This document shows positions 1 to 12,936 of a stretch of 64,000 bases of DNA, in pieces. The translations under genes were made by a program, and so were the position numbers. The number at the start of each line of letters is the position of its first letter. Positions within the stretch are counted from its first letter, which is position 1. The notes beneath the pieces were generated by a model. The model searched no databases, was not told the origin of the DNA, and saw nothing but the letters and a program-made list of their open reading frames with translations. The stretch lies in NCBI GenBank assembly GCA_029449245.1, contig JANATF010000013.1, forward strand, positions 1,364,001 through 1,428,000. The letters are read 5' to 3'. The DNA is from Mortierella alpina (lineage: Eukaryota > Mortierellomycota > Mortierellomycetes > Mortierellales > Mortierellaceae).

Positions 1-108
1 CCTCCCTTGCTCATGATACCAAACCTGCTCGATCGCGAAATGGTTCGAGCCGAATTGGCCAGTCGGCAGTCCGCTCTTCAGTTTGACCAGTCTGTGGGGG
101 TGCTCTAG
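1..108 (+). CDS. 3' end of an unidentified gene (partial)
   Basis: Frame 1 is open from the first base of the window to a TAG at 106-108. It encodes 35 residues that end in a hydrophilic helix-like stretch (REMVRAELASRQSALQF). The composition looks coding and no other frame is better, but the piece is too short to assign a family. It could also be chance. The start and most of the gene lie left of the window. Confidence 0.35.
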   Translation, partial: PPLLMIPNLLDREMVRAELASRQSALQFDQSVGVL

Positions 109-1081
109 GTGTGAGACAACTTCTAAAAGGGTGGACCCTCTGTTAGAAGCAGAGTCGAATGCATGACGTCGACTCTCAAGAGCCTACTCTCGTGCCTGAA
201 CCTCGTTGACTTGCTCTGTTCAGCTAAGGCGGCTCCTAGTACCTTCTTGAACCCATCCAGGTTCACTGTGCCTAACCTAAATTATCCAGAACACAGTACA
301 TATACGATATTTGTGCATGTCCATGACTTATCTATGACCTCTCATCATTTGACGTTTCTTTCAGGATGTATTCGATTTGTGTGCAGAGCATTTGAGTCTC
401 CGTTCAAGACAATAACGTTTGCGGAACGTTCATTATCTGACGTTCGCAACTCTCATTGAAGCATAATAGTACTAGTTGTTGCGTACCGAATGCCAATGGT
501 GGATGAATCGTGAGCTGGACGTTGGTATCGAGTTGCTAGCAGCATCAGGCTGATTTAACGAGCTGCAATAAGCCTACACATCTAAAGACTTGAATTGGGG
601 GACGGACGACGTCTTCAACAACTGCTCCCTCGAGGCTGTCGAGGTGGTTTTTGCAGTGGACAAAAGATTTTGGTCCAGCGGCGAGGATGCGTCAAACGTC
701 GTCAATTTTAGTCCATGGAGGCGAAACATGTGTTCGGAAACACAACGGCAAGCGCGCTCTAGCTCGTGCATGTCCCGTTATGGCCTATGCGATTCTCTCT
801 AAGAGCGGTTTAGCGGCATTCACTTTACGCTTTTGCAACCACTCAGCAACTGTCAACATTTGGTTAGCCGCGAGTGGAAGGGAAATTCGGACTACATAAA
901 CCCATCGCTGCTGCCGCAGATTCGTTGAGATCCACGTTGACGTCCCACGACCTTACCTTAATTCACACCCCCCTTGTTACGCCCTAGAATACCCCTCCAA
1001 ATAACCGCGCCTTGTCCTTCGCGAGACCTCTACCATACTTATATGGAGCGCATCTGATACACATATCATATCTTCATAACA
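109..1081. other. Intergenic region, no supported gene
   Basis: Only short open frames without recognisable domains occur here. The last 150 bases before 1082 are pyrimidine-rich and A/T-rich, as expected for the promoter and leader of the next gene. Confidence 0.5.
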
Positions 1082-4000
1082 ATGTCCTCCGACATTCGTG
1101 ATGAGGGTGAAGATCGTCAACACGATGAGTTCAAAGGGGACGATGGCGACGAGGTGAGGCAGTCCGCACGACCAAAGTTCTATCGGCGTCGCAGGTTCTG
1201 GATCTGCTGCATCCCGACAACTATCATCATTATCATCATCGCTGTCGTCCTGACCTACTATGTGATCATGCCAAAGATCGCGCAAGGCGTTATGAACAAA
1301 GCCGCTATCCATTTTTCAGAAATCGTAAGTCTCAAAGTCCTCGCGCAATAAACCACAGGGGGGTAGAACCAAAACCATTCTCAGCCCTTCATAGGCCTAC
1401 ATGATCGTTTTACTCATCCTTTTTTTCATATCACTCCCATCTATTTCACCAAGGACATCACCCATCCCACGACATCGTCCATGCTCATTGCCATGAAGGG
1501 TGAGATGACGGATACGGGACCTTTTCACGCTGAGATTGAATTCCATCAAGCTGTACGTGTCTCGTGGCAAGGAAAGGAACTCGGAGCTACATGGATTTTC
1601 GGCAAGAGCGAAGTTTCGTAAGTCTCCAAGTCAATGCAGATCCAACATCACTCACTCATGAGAAACAGCTATGAGTTTGACTAACTAATGGCGCTTTCAC
1701 CGTATGTTTTAAAGTGACGGCAGGGGTGACTTGAATCTCTATAGCAGCTTCTCTATCAACGATGCCGGCGCATTCACTGAGTTCTCCAGGCACATGCTGA
1801 ACGCCGATACCTTCGTGTGGCATCTCGAGGGCAAGCTGAAAGTCAAGGCTGTGGGCCGTACTTTTAACGGCCTTCATCTGAGCAAGGACGTGACTATTGA
1901 AGGTGGGTAACCCGAGTGAGTCGTGTGCTATGATGCAACTTACGTCGCTCAACTTATACTTCCACTCCATTCTGACCTTCATTCTGATGTCACAATAGCA
2001 TTCAACGGTCTACCAGGGATCAAAATCGAAAAGTTCTCGCTCCCTGGAGATGATCCCAGCGGCAAGGGCATCATCGTCGAGATCGACACAACCATCAACA
2101 ATCCTTCATCAATCCAGATGGACATGGGCAGCCTTACTTTGGCCATCTCTTACAAGGACACGCTCATGGGCTATGTCACCTCCTCTAACCTGATCATGGT
2201 TCGTGGCCCTCAAATCCTACGTATGAGAGGAGTTTTGGTGCCCCAAACCACGCCTGAGGGTCTTGCTTCCGTTTCCGAGCTGATGTCGCGATACGTTGGC
2301 AACATAGTCACGGACACCATAGCCACTGGCTTTGAAGTCAAGCCCGACGGCGAGAACTCGCTCGAGTGGCTATCAGCTGCAGTCAAGAGCTTGAAGCTCA
2401 CGGTCCCGCTCCAGAGCCCCGCTCCCTTGCAGCTCATCACGACGCTGAACCTTGGAGCTCTAGGCTTGGTGTTCACCTCTCCCAATGCGTACAGCCCCAC
2501 CACCACCTCGACCGGCGTCCTCGCCCGCTACACCCTCCCCGAAGGCTTTGGCTTTAATATCCAGTTTACACAAGTCGCAAATTCATTCACCCTCAGCCGA
2601 AACGGCGTCGCCATCGCCAGCGTTAATTCCACCTACAACCCCTCGACCTCTGACATGGTTGCCAGGACTATGACCTTCAATCTCCTGGAAACACCTCTGC
2701 TTGTTCCCGTCAGTTCGCGCACGAGCTTTCAAGAGTTTAGCCGCGACTTGACTGTGGGATCTAATCTGCCATTTGACGTGGTCGGCCAAGCTTCAGTTTT
2801 TGCCAAAACCTCTATTGGAACAGTCAACTTGGTCGATATCCCTTTCAAGACTACCACTGAACTCAGCGGACTCCAGAGCCTTACAAACCCTGCTCCGACC
2901 ATCACAACCCTGCAGATCGTCGAGGGATCATCGACTGCGCTGACTATGGCCATTGGTGTCGAGATCGTGAATCCCTCTTCCATCAGTCTGAGCGCTGGCG
3001 ATGTTATCCTCGACCTCATGTACAAGGGCGCCCGCTTAGGAACGGTGACCATGCCCCAGCTCACAATCGTCCCTGGCGTTAATAAGGTTCAAACTACTTC
3101 AACCGTCGATCCTGCTGCGTCGCCCGAGGGTCTTGAGCTCTTGAAGCTGTATACTAGTGGGGTTGGAGCTGATGTGAGCATTGTTGGCACGCCTCACAGC
3201 GCCCAGGTTGAGTCTTTAAGTCTCGCATTTGGCTCCCTTGATATCGGCACCCGCATGCCTGGATTGCGGGATGAGCTGTTAGCCCGTGCTTCTCTCGTGG
3301 TTCTCGACACGACGCTTGTCAACGGCCTGGCACAGACTGTCGTCACTGTCAACAATATCTTTCTCCCTCCTATGACCATCCTGTCGATCGACGCTGCCAT
3401 CACCTACAATGGTGTCTCCCTCGGAAAAGTCGTCTCAAAGTTTTCTTCTCCTCCTGTCATTCCAGGAAAGAGCCAGGGAACGATTACCGCCAGCTTGGCC
3501 ATGAATACCAACCCTCGTGACCTCGTCGCCTTGATCCGTGCCCAGGCCATCAAGAATGGTCTGAACACCGACGCCTTCGACGGGCTGCTTTCGATGCAAA
3601 AAGGCGGCAATCCTCCTTCAAGTGTGTTTGATGACTTTAACGTGGTCAATTTTATACTCAAGGCCATGGCTGGGCTCACAGTCGACATCAAAATGACCAC
3701 CACTATCAAATTGGGCAAGTATAAGGCGACAACACTGCCATATATGCAGACCGGCGTCCCCACTACCACGGACCGCACCATTTTGAAGCTGACGCCCATG
3801 ATTGGTACGCCGATTGCACAGCTCTTGGTCGATCGCTCGAACCTTGTCTTTGATGCGATCACCCTCCTCGCACCTTCGGAAACCAGTTTTCAGGCCAACA
3901 TTGTGGGCGCCATTACCGCGACTGGACCCCTGGACTCTCAGATCGAGTTCCCCCATCCGGTCATTGTCTCTTATGACGGCAAGGCCATCGGAACCATGAA

Positions 4001-5984
4001 AATGCCCACGGTCAACGCGATCGCCAATGTGGGCGCCTCCCTCGACCTCAATGGAGTGGAGTTCACCATCACTGACCTCGCAGCCTTTACAGAGTTCAAT
4101 GTCTTTGCGCTCAACAACGCCAAATTCAAATGGACCCTCTCTGCAACAGGGCTGATTGTCACAGCTATGGGGGCAGCTCTTCCGGGAGTGACCATGACCA
4201 AGACCATCACTTTTGACGGCTTCCGCAAACTTCAGGGACTAAAGATTGAGCGCTATGTCATCACCACGGTCGATGCCGGCGGACTCCACATGATCATGAA
4301 GGCTACACTGGCCAACCCATCGACCATCGGCATGACCATCCCTCACTCGGCCTTCCAAGCGCAGTTCCATGGCAAAGTTCTCGGACCAGTCACTGCTGAG
4401 AATCTGGTTTTGGTACCCCATGGATCCTCGGCACTCACTCTGAAGGCTACAATTGCAAGTGGTTCTTCTGACGACCTCAGACCCCTGTTGACAGGTATCT
4501 TCAAGAATTCCCTCGGTGGTATTGCTACACCCCTCGATGCCCAAGGCGTGGGTGCACCTGGTGTCTCCTGGTTGGACGCTGCCATCAAGAGTCCGCTCCT
4601 GCACATCACGTTGCCCCCATTGAAGGAGCCTCCCATTACTGCAGTCTCGATCGATGCCATGTCCATGGACTTCGCGTGTACGGGTTGTGAATATTCTCCT
4701 ATGGTCATCTCCACCATCACAGCTACGACCAACCTTCCATTCACCCGCAACGTACCGATCCTAGAGCTCAGCCAAAACGTAGAGATTTTGGACCAAAACG
4801 AGGAGGTCGTTGGAAGGTTGAACATGCCCTCAGCGAGAGTTTCGATCTCTGGCAAGCGTGTGACGACCACGACACCCAAGGTTCCGCTAATCATTGGCGC
4901 CGACTCTAAAGAGGTGTTCCATCAGTTCATCGCCGACTTGAACGCGGCCGAGACCTATAACCTCGGACTTCGTGGAGTGGCCAGCTCAAAGCTGGATTTG
5001 GGGCCCTTTGGAAACATCACGGTCGAGGGCATTCGACTGGACGTCAAGACCTCCGTAGATGGACTTCAAGGTCTTCGCAACATCAAATACGTCTCCTTCT
5101 TGGGCATCACAGCTGCGGAAGGCCTGCAGATTGTCTCAACGCTGATGAATATTTACAACCCAAGCAAGCTGACCCTCCACCTGGGAGATTTGGTCTTCAA
5201 AGCCAACATGTTCAACTACACGGACGAGACCCTCTTAGGCGTGTCCAGGGCCATGGACTTGCGTCTGGTGCCTGGTGCCAATGTCGTTCCAGCACGAGTC
5301 GAATTGAACATGACCTATCCTGCTGCGACCAAGGTCACTGAACTGTTCCTTACACAAGATGTTCCCATCATGCTCTCGGCATCCACGCAGATCAGCAAAA
5401 GCCCAGCTCTTAACGCAGGGTTGGCCAAGTTACAGACCTCGGTCGTGGTCCCCCGATTGCTTCCTTCAGGCTATACACGAAACCCATACTCACCCGTGTG
5501 GCAACTAAAGGTCCTGCCCACGACTGTGAACGATGGTCTTATCGAGATGACGCAGACGATCTACAATGTGTATCCTGGAGCGATCATGCGTATTGTGAAA
5601 GGCGTCAACGACAATGATAGCACGCCCGACAGCATCTTGAATGTCTACTTGGCTCCGAATTACCCGACTCCATTCGCCAAGTTTCTACCAGAGATATCCG
5701 TGGACCTGAAGCCCAACGAGTTCAAGACTATCTCCTTCAAGATGCGTCTCCTGGACGCGTTCAAAAAGGAAAAGGACCTGTTTGAGGCATTTTTGGAGAA
5801 TCCGAATGGCCGAAAAGTGGACGTGACCTGGTGGCCCGAGCTCGCCTTCGGAGCCGACCCCACTTCCTTTGCCGTGGATTGGTCGACCCAGTCCTTGAAC
5901 ACGTCCGGTACCCAGTTCACGCTGCAGACAGGACCTGATCTGCCGTTGCTTAAGGACTATTACAACAAGACGTTTCAAGGCTAG
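1082..5984 (+). CDS. Large membrane-anchored protein with LEA-2/DUF3712-like repeats
   Basis: Four exons fit: 1082-1324, 1454-1617, 1715-1902 and 1999-5984, all with GT-AG introns and consistent phase, giving about 1526 residues. The N-terminus is acidic and cytosol-like, followed by a basic RRRR cluster and a single membrane segment (about residues 38-60, rich in Ile/Val). The rest is a long series of beta-rich modules with recurring patterns such as 'NPSSI', 'L..G....V' and 'GL.SL', typical of LEA-2-like/DUF3712 proteins of fungi. Yeast Tag1, a vacuolar membrane protein with lumenal Ig-like LEA-2 modules that acts in ending autophagy, has the same architecture but is shorter, so vacuolar location is a family-based guess. 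No catalytic motif is seen. A long final exon after three short ones is also seen in TSC1 in this window. Confidence 0.85.
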
Positions 5985-6477
5985 AGAGAGAGGAAGGGGA
6001 GGGGAGTGCTACACTTTCAAATGAACACGCAATTGCTCATAGGGCTGCAACAAGTAACTATGCGCTTTACACCATGACACTTGAAACCCAAAAATACAGA
6101 GGCAATTGACGCTCATCTCAATACCAGAGACCCAACCCAAAAAAGGCCCAACGGCCCTAGACTAAATAAAGCAAACGGAGACCGAGCCCGATCTGGCGCA
6201 AGTAAGGTTCGTCAACCCTATCGATCGATATAACACACAGTTTTGAAAGTCCATTGATATCGCATTGCTTGTGAGAGATTTTTGATTTTTTTGATTTTTG
6301 GCTACAATTGACTAATTACAAAGTGCATCGAGCAGCACTATACCCAGGGGAAAGAAAAGAAAAATGTTGGAACCAGCGACAACTTTCCCCTTGGTGTCCC
6401 AAAAGTGAACGGAAGAAAAAAACACCCCCCTTCTCATAAATAAGATCCAACTGTCGGTTTGTTTTCTTCTTTTGAGT
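5985..6477. other. Convergent 3' region
   Basis: This lies between the stop codons of two converging genes. It is A-rich with AATAAA-like words (for example 'aaataaagc' near 6165) and holds the 3' UTRs of both neighbours. No open frame is worth calling. Confidence 0.5.
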
Positions 6478-7875
6478 TTACTTGTCCTTGCGACCTCCTT
6501 TCACCTGTTGATCTTGATCAGACTGCTGTTGGGTTGGTGGGCCGGACCAGTATTGGTTCCCACCATACCCTGGAGGTCCATTCTGTGCGTTCTGATAGTG
6601 CATGCCCATGTTGGGATAGTTGTATTGGGGAGGGAAGGGGATGTTGTTGTAAGGTGGGGGGTAAGTCGGGACACTCATGGCTGAGGAGCTGCCATATCCG
6701 CCCGAAGGTGGTCCTTGCAGAGGTGGTGGTGCCTGTTGTTGCTGCTGTTGGTAGTGTTGTTGTTGTTGTTGTTGTTGTTGAGGCGAGGTGTGTGATGAGT
6801 TTGGTGCCTGGATCTGTGAACTTCCCTGCGGTGTGGTAGCCTGACGCTCTTCATACTCTGCAACAGGGGTTGGCTCACGCGACTCCTGATCTCCAGATGC
6901 ATTGGGATCCTACACGTCAGATATGAATGGACAACAGGGTTAGATCAATGGATACCATAAGGACATCAAGGGAGTAGAAATGAAGATGTGCTAGAGGGTG
7001 AGGATGGATGTGGAGGAGGAGAGGATCGTGGGCGACTGTGATAGATTAGACACTTACAGGTGTCGGTTCCTTATCAGGAGCGTGTAAGCAGGCCTGGATC
7101 AGATTTTTGCCCTCGGCCTTGGTGACCAGAGGTTGAAGCTTGGGCGTTGTGAAGGTGTAGACCAGACCTGTCTCTGACACGACGAGAAGCAAGACCTGGG
7201 TCCCTGTGAGCGTGCTCAGTTCAAAGGCCTATTGAAAGACACGAGATTACGGATTAGTGAGCAGCCACAACATGAGGTGATGTTTTTTGCACACTTCGAT
7301 ATGTTTGTCAATCAAAGTGAGACATCGGTCGACAAAAGAAGAATTTCCGGGGCGCGTAGGATAAATACCCCCAGGTGCTCCGACAGCCCCACTTTTTGGC
7401 GTGCGCCGACAGCTTCCGAGCCAGCCTTCCGTCCAACCTTCCGGCCATCGTCCCGGCGGCCTGCCCCTCTTCCGAACGGCCCTTCCGACTTCGGATGTAA
7501 CCATGGGGCCAAAAAGCACTTTGCGAAAACGCAAACAAACAGCAAACTGGGGCTAAAAAAGGGTACTCCATCGCAAGTACTGTGGTCCGTATTCGTTACC
7601 TTCTTCATGATGCCTGACTTGCGCTTGGAAAACGTGATATGGCGTCTGCTCTTGTCCTCAATGTATTCGATCTTGATCTTTCTGCGTCCAGCACGCTTGC
7701 CGCTCTTGGGTGCTTCCTCGTCCTCATCGTCGTCATCGTCCTCATCTCCGTCACCATGGACCTGCTTGAACTTCTTGTCAATGTGATCGTCGTTGCCATT
7801 GGAGTGGCCCTCGCCGTTGCCAGTGCTCGAACTGGGGCTGCTGATGGCCTGGGCTTGATTCCTCTTTGTGCTCAT
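6478..7875 (-). CDS. MADS-box transcription factor, SRF/Mcm1 type
   Basis: Three exons on the minus strand fit: 7600-7875, 7058-7228 and 6478-6909, all phase 0, giving 292 residues. Residues 1-60 are Ser/Gly and then acidic (a run of Asp/Glu around 43-53). The MADS box begins at about residue 63 with GRRKIKIEYIEDKSRRHITF, continues to SGIMKK at the end of exon 1, and resumes as AFELSTLTGTQVLLLVVSE in exon 2, so intron 1 splits the domain at the usual KK/AFEL point. The tail has two poly-Gln runs and a Pro/Tyr/Gly-rich end. Type I (SRF-like) MADS proteins bind CArG/Mcm1 boxes as dimers and recruit partners; in fungi they control mating, cell-cycle and metabolic genes. The start is the ATG nearest the acidic region; the longer upstream open frame looks like leader. 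SRF-like is favoured over MEF2-like because of KSRRHITFSKRKSGIMKKAFEL. Confidence 0.93.
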
Positions 7876-10800
7876 GGCTGGATATGGGAAATGTCGGGTG
7901 CTCTGCAGGTGTGCTTGTGCGTGTGTGCGTGTGGGTGTGTGTTGTGTCTTGGTGTTGCAGAAATGCTGTGGAGGTGTGTGTGATGTCTGTGTGCTTGATG
8001 GCCGATCGCGCCCTGCGTGGTAGGAGTTGCTTGCTTGCTTGATTTGGGAACAGTCTAGAGAAGAAAGGAAAGACCGGGAAATTGAGAAATTGAAGCTTGT
8101 CTTAAGTAAACGCCCTGCCCATCGCAACTGACCGTGCAGCAAGGCGAGCGAGCCCATTCGTTTTTTTATTTGTATCGTGCCCTGTTATCGGAAAGGAGTT
8201 TGAATGGGCAGGTCATAGTGGCAGACAGAACATTGGTCTCTCCAGCTCACCCCAGGTCTCTACTCTCCCACGCCCTCGGTACACTTTCCCCTGTTTTGGT
8301 CATTGAGTCCGAAAGGGTAATCAGCAGCTGGCTCCCAGCTGTCTCACCCACAGCTCCAACATACATTGTCCTATTAGCAAGAGGCGATAGCAAACAAAAA
8401 AAAACAGGCTCTTCTCATACGGGTATGCTACCTGCATGTGGTCAATGTTTGCTGGATGGAAATGCGAGGAAATGAAAGGGTGTCTATGGTCACCCGAAAA
8501 AAGAACACTCCAAACGGCGATGTTTGCTGGCTGCATCGTGAATCCGAAGCAAAGCAAAGAGAGAGCGTAAGGGAGGACATTGTTCGATCACTCGCGATAT
8601 GTGATTGAGCAGGAAAACAAAAGGGAAATCTCACAGTCTGTGCTACTACTGCCAGCGTTGACAACGAACAAACTCCACAGCCAAACAAAACCTACGCATC
8701 CCTCTTCAACTACGCCAACCCTCAGATTTACACACACACGAGAGAGCGAAAAATAAAAACAGAGGAACAGAGAGAATCAGTGGCCGTAGCCCTCATAGCG
8801 ACAACACAGCGCACAGTATAAGCACCAGTGAAGTCTCGCCTCGGCGAGAACGAGCAGACGCCATTAACACAATACGCAATCGTAATGTCTCACTGAACGA
8901 GGGGAGGCACCATTCAGACTTCCAAATGGGACAAAGTAAAACGTCATGTCGCCTTCTCGAACATAACGTGAGGTACCTCATGCGGTGAAGTGGGTGGGTG
9001 ATGTACTGAAAGTGTCGTGGAGTAAAGGGGTGTTGTGTGGGGACGTTACGCAGCAGGCTCCGCTGTCTATTGTCTGTAGTCTATTGTTATGTGTTGCAGT
9101 GTTGCAGTGCAGTTGTTCTCTCAGCCCATAGTAAAAAAAAAAAAAAAACAAGAAGTCTAGCCTTATGCTCTCCCTTGTTCGCTCACATGGAGCACCCGCA
9201 TGGGCTTGCAGAAATGGTGGCCATAGCGAGGATGAGCCGAGGTGGATCGTGATTGCAGCAGGGAGCGAGCTGAGCGGGCCCAAAGCAGCATTCATGGGCA
9301 GCCAGTATTGTCATCCACTTTGGGAATCGTACGTACCCGTTTTTGGAAGAGGATATTTTTGCAAGCGTGGGGTCGAGAGTGTGTGGTCAAAAGGAGAATA
9401 GAAGGAGAGCAGCTGAAAAGGCTGACTGGAGGAAAAAAAACTGCACGGTCATCCGTGTATGTACACGTGATATAGTCTGAAAACAATCGTCTTTGCTGCA
9501 GCCAACACCCGTCCCGCTGCCAACCAAGTAGCGACACTTAGCCTCTGCCCGAGGTTGTAACCCCCGCAACAGACGCGAGTTGTTGCACCTGAGGCACTTG
9601 ATCCCTCCACCTTCCTGAAGCGCATACTTGATATCACTGAGGTAAGCTGGGATCAAATGAAGTGGATCAACCCGTGGATAAGATGGGCTTATGCATAAGG
9701 CTGGATCCGGAGGAGGTGCTGGGAGTATGAGTGGTTACCGCGCTGAAAGTTAAAACCAGATTATGGAGGAAGTGCTGTGCTGAAGGTTAGGACTCGAGTC
9801 TCTTGACTAAATACAATTTCTTTTGGAGTGGTGGTCGTCTGTTCGAACAGTAATCCGTCAAATGGCGGCAGAACTCAAGCTGGGCTCTGGTCCGTTCTAT
9901 CATTCAACATGAGTGCGACAATAGATTACGGATTCATGGTGCAATAGAGCGTGAGCCTGGCAAGAGTCCATAGATACGGCGAATGCTCCAAATACTACTC
10001 GTCCACCATGTGGCAGTCAGTCCCTGGAGCAAACTGCAAAGCAGGAGGCTGGAACGTTGCTTGGCCTCTGCATCAAGTTGCACACTGCAAGTTGTAAAAA
10101 GCTTCTCCGCTTGATGGAGTGTTTGATGTATATACATATGTATATGAGACGCCAACGCCCTCGTGGAAACTGCAGGACAGTGAGTAGCTTGCTTCAACTA
10201 AGTGAGATATTTCTGCAGATTTCCGTCCATGATGCGTCTGCGCAGAGCAATTGGAGAGCAGTAAAAATGATATTGCTGTAATTGACGTGGCACAAGAGAA
10301 AGCGCAAAAAGGAGAGCGTCCATCTTGGCCGCGTTTATCAGGGCCAAGACAAGGGTAGACTGGGGTCAGGGCCACTTGGCATGGGATCGAGCTGCTTTGA
10401 GCGAAAGATGCTCCTAAATCGGCATTGCCCCCATGCACAATGAAGTCGCAATATATAAATCCAGGGGTGGAAGACTGTGTGCTGTATTGAAGGAAGGGGA
10501 GAATGCGTCGAGTGCATTATGTTCCAGGGCAATAACAATATATGTGAGCGCGAGCATGGGCCTGATCACGACCTATGAGTAATGTCTTTCACACGAGGGA
10601 GGCGTGGTTTAGTGAGCGCGACACTTTTAGGTCAACTTCAGAACCACCCTGGCGATGGGCGCTAGCCTTCAAGTGTCTTGGAATGAGTATGGTATGGGTC
10701 AATCTTGACTAGGGTTGCTCACTCTGTGCACACTTTAGGCGCCATGGTCTGAGAGAGGCATAGGACAATGATCACATCGCTGAGAGGAATTGCACTAGTG

Positions 10801-11330
10801 GAGCGATTCCGCAGTTGTAGGGGATCAAAGTCTTTTCCGTCACTCCTGTAAAAAAGGAAAGTCGATGCAACATCCAGAGAGAGACCTTTAGATCCGTTTT
10901 CCTTGAAGGACTACTGACTGTAATATGAGATGAGGAGGCCTGAGAACAAACGCGGCGATTTACGAGATAAAAATAGCCAGCTGGAGTGTGGTACAGTAGT
11001 ATTTTTTTTTCTTCATTTTCTTTTCTCTTAGAAACAAAGCATGGGTGTACAGTAGTGCGTTGCTCGAGGTGTGGCATGTTCGGTCAGGAGGCGTCTGGTC
11101 GGAGTCAATGTCGGGCCCTCATTGACAAGCCGCTGGTCTCGATACAACCATGGACATTCTTGTCTACGATCTGTCAAGAGGCAAAAAGAAAATATAAAAA
11201 ACGTGTGCGACGTTGAGAGCACTTTCATTTCGAGTTGAGGAAGGAGCGCGGCCAGATGAACCACACTAATATTTCGCATAGTGCATGCCTCGTAAGAGCA
11301 AAGGGCCATGACCGAGACAAGGCTGAACAA

Positions 11331-11390
11331 ACACACACATAAACACACATAAACACACACACACACACAAACACACACAAACACATCCAG
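11331..11390. repeat. CA-rich microsatellite
   Basis: Imperfect (ACAC)n tract interrupted by single A or T bases. No gene overlaps it. Confidence 0.85.
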
Positions 11391-11640
11391 ATCCACAAGG
11401 AGCAATGCTTCTCTTGGTCAATACTCTGCTCATAGACTCTCAGTTCCCTTCTGCAACCCATGCCTCAGGGGCGGATATGGTTCTGGATCCACCGATAAGA
11501 TTGGCCCTGCCTTCCATGTGGGCGGTTTAAGGCGCGGTGGTCTTGGAAATGTGGCCCAGGGTGCGGGCTTCTTGAGAGAGTGCTATTGAGCGAACTCGCG
11601 CCTTTTGCCCGTCGGCCACTTTCCCTTTCTCTTTCTCACT

Positions 11641-11710
11641 CTCTCTCACTCTCTCTCACTCTCTCTCACTCTCTCTCACTCTCTCTCACTCTCTCTCACT
11701 CTCTCTCACT
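11641..11710. repeat. 10-bp minisatellite CTCTCTCACT x7
   Basis: Seven perfect head-to-tail copies of CTCTCTCACT, preceded by one variant copy (CTTTCTCACT) at 11631-11640. Confidence 0.95.
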
Positions 11711-11951
11711 CTCACTTTCTCTCGTTCTGTTCTCCTCTGCTGCCTGACAAGCTGATCCCCTCTCTGGCTCCCGTACATATGACCTCCCCAGCCAGCGACT
11801 CCCCTGCACTCTCCATCCACAGCCACCTCTCCTAACGCCCATTTCAGTTCCTGTCTGCGGTGGACCCCTGTTCTCCATCAATCTCTCCATCCACTCAAGC
11901 AGAACACCCTTTGATTTTTTGTTCTCTTTTTTTTCACTTCCATCTCGCTTT

Positions 11952-11991
11952 GAATCCCACGCTTTTGAATCCCACGCTTTTGAATCCCACG
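11952..11991. repeat. 15-bp repeat, about 2.7 copies
   Basis: The unit GAATCCCACGCTTTT is repeated head to tail nearly three times, without mismatch. Confidence 0.9.
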
Positions 11992-12897
11992 TCTGAGAAC
12001 AACTCGCGCTTCGCCGCGCGCTCTGCCTGAACAGCCCCGACTATAACCACCGCCACTCACTCAGACAACCGCCCAATACCATGATCGACTCCCTTCAGAG
12101 CGCTCTCTGCTGCTGGTCCTCCCACCAACAGAGTCCGCCCGCCTCCCCGGTCTTGCCCCGCAGAGGCCCGTCAGCAACGGCCTGCGCCTGCACGCCCACC
12201 CACAGCTCGCCTCACAACGAGAAGACAGTCTTGACCGACACTGCCACGACACCACCTTGTGGCGACACCAAGGCCCACGAATGTAAATATAGCTCTGGTG
12301 CGCACTCCCTTGAATTGTCAAACCCAAAACACTCCGAGCAAACAACGGCAATGGACGAGAGCGTTCGCCTCTACCCCTTGCACCACCCGCACTTGCACTT
12401 GCACCCCCTATACCAAGCTCGCATTCCCCTCCTATTCCCCTTCGACAAGTGAAGAAAGCACCCATGCTCCACAGCCCTGACATCAGGACAGCACGGACAC
12501 TGATGCACTTGTCCCCGCATTCCTATTCTGTCTGCTCACCTGCCTTTCAGCGAGTATCTCACCTCTGGCCTTTCTCTCTCCCACACACTACCTCTCTCAC
12601 TCTCTTACACACTATCTCTCCTTCTCTGTCCTTCTCAGTTTCCTCCTCCTCCCTTCTCTCTGTCTCTCCCTCTCTCTGTTTCTCCTCTGCAGTGTGTGTA
12701 TTGATCACACCAACATTCCCTCTCGGTGATCTCTCGCCCTTTACCCCTCACAGTCGGCTGACTCTGTCACAACTCCGGCCGAGCAACAAAACGACGACCG
12801 AGGCTGTAAGAGAGAGAGAGCGGGGGTGCCCATCGTCTGTCAATAACACCGCTTCACGTCCTTGATGGGGAGCACCAACAGCAGCGTTTTGATGTGT

Positions 12898-12912
12898 TGA
12901 TGCGACGCATCA
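12898..12912. promoter_or_regulatory. Perfect palindrome TGATGCGACGCATCA
   Basis: Seven-base arms around one A, about 290 bases upstream of the chosen phosphatase start. The second copy of the region keeps a 12-base palindrome (TGATGCGCATCA), and the third copy has lost one arm. A protein-binding role is only an inference. Confidence 0.4.
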
Positions 12913-12936
12913 AAGCATAAAAGCACGAAAAAAAAA

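Larger units (their letters stand above)
7876..12595. other. Long gene-poor region between two divergent genes
   Basis: About 4.7 kb with many short overlapping open frames but none with a convincing domain, start context or splice pattern. It holds a poly-A tract near 9131-9148, a CA-rich microsatellite, a 10-bp and a 15-bp minisatellite, and a tRNA-like relic near 9725-9803. The first several hundred bases are probably the MADS-box gene's leader and promoter. A 123-codon open frame at 12081-12452 may be leader sequence or an unrecognised upstream exon of the phosphatase gene. Confidence 0.5.

Noticed and set aside
10590-10680. Possible tRNA (TGGTTTAGTGAGCGC resembles an A box)
   Set aside because: No matching T-arm sequence at a suitable distance and no acceptor stem pairing.
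11641-11710. Direct repeats as a CRISPR-like array
   Set aside because: The 10-bp units are contiguous with no spacers, in a eukaryotic genome. A minisatellite.
12081-12452. 123-codon open frame upstream of the phosphatase gene
   Set aside because: Composition is Cys/Pro/His-rich without a domain, and a splice path into the main frame could not be shown. It is probably leader sequence.
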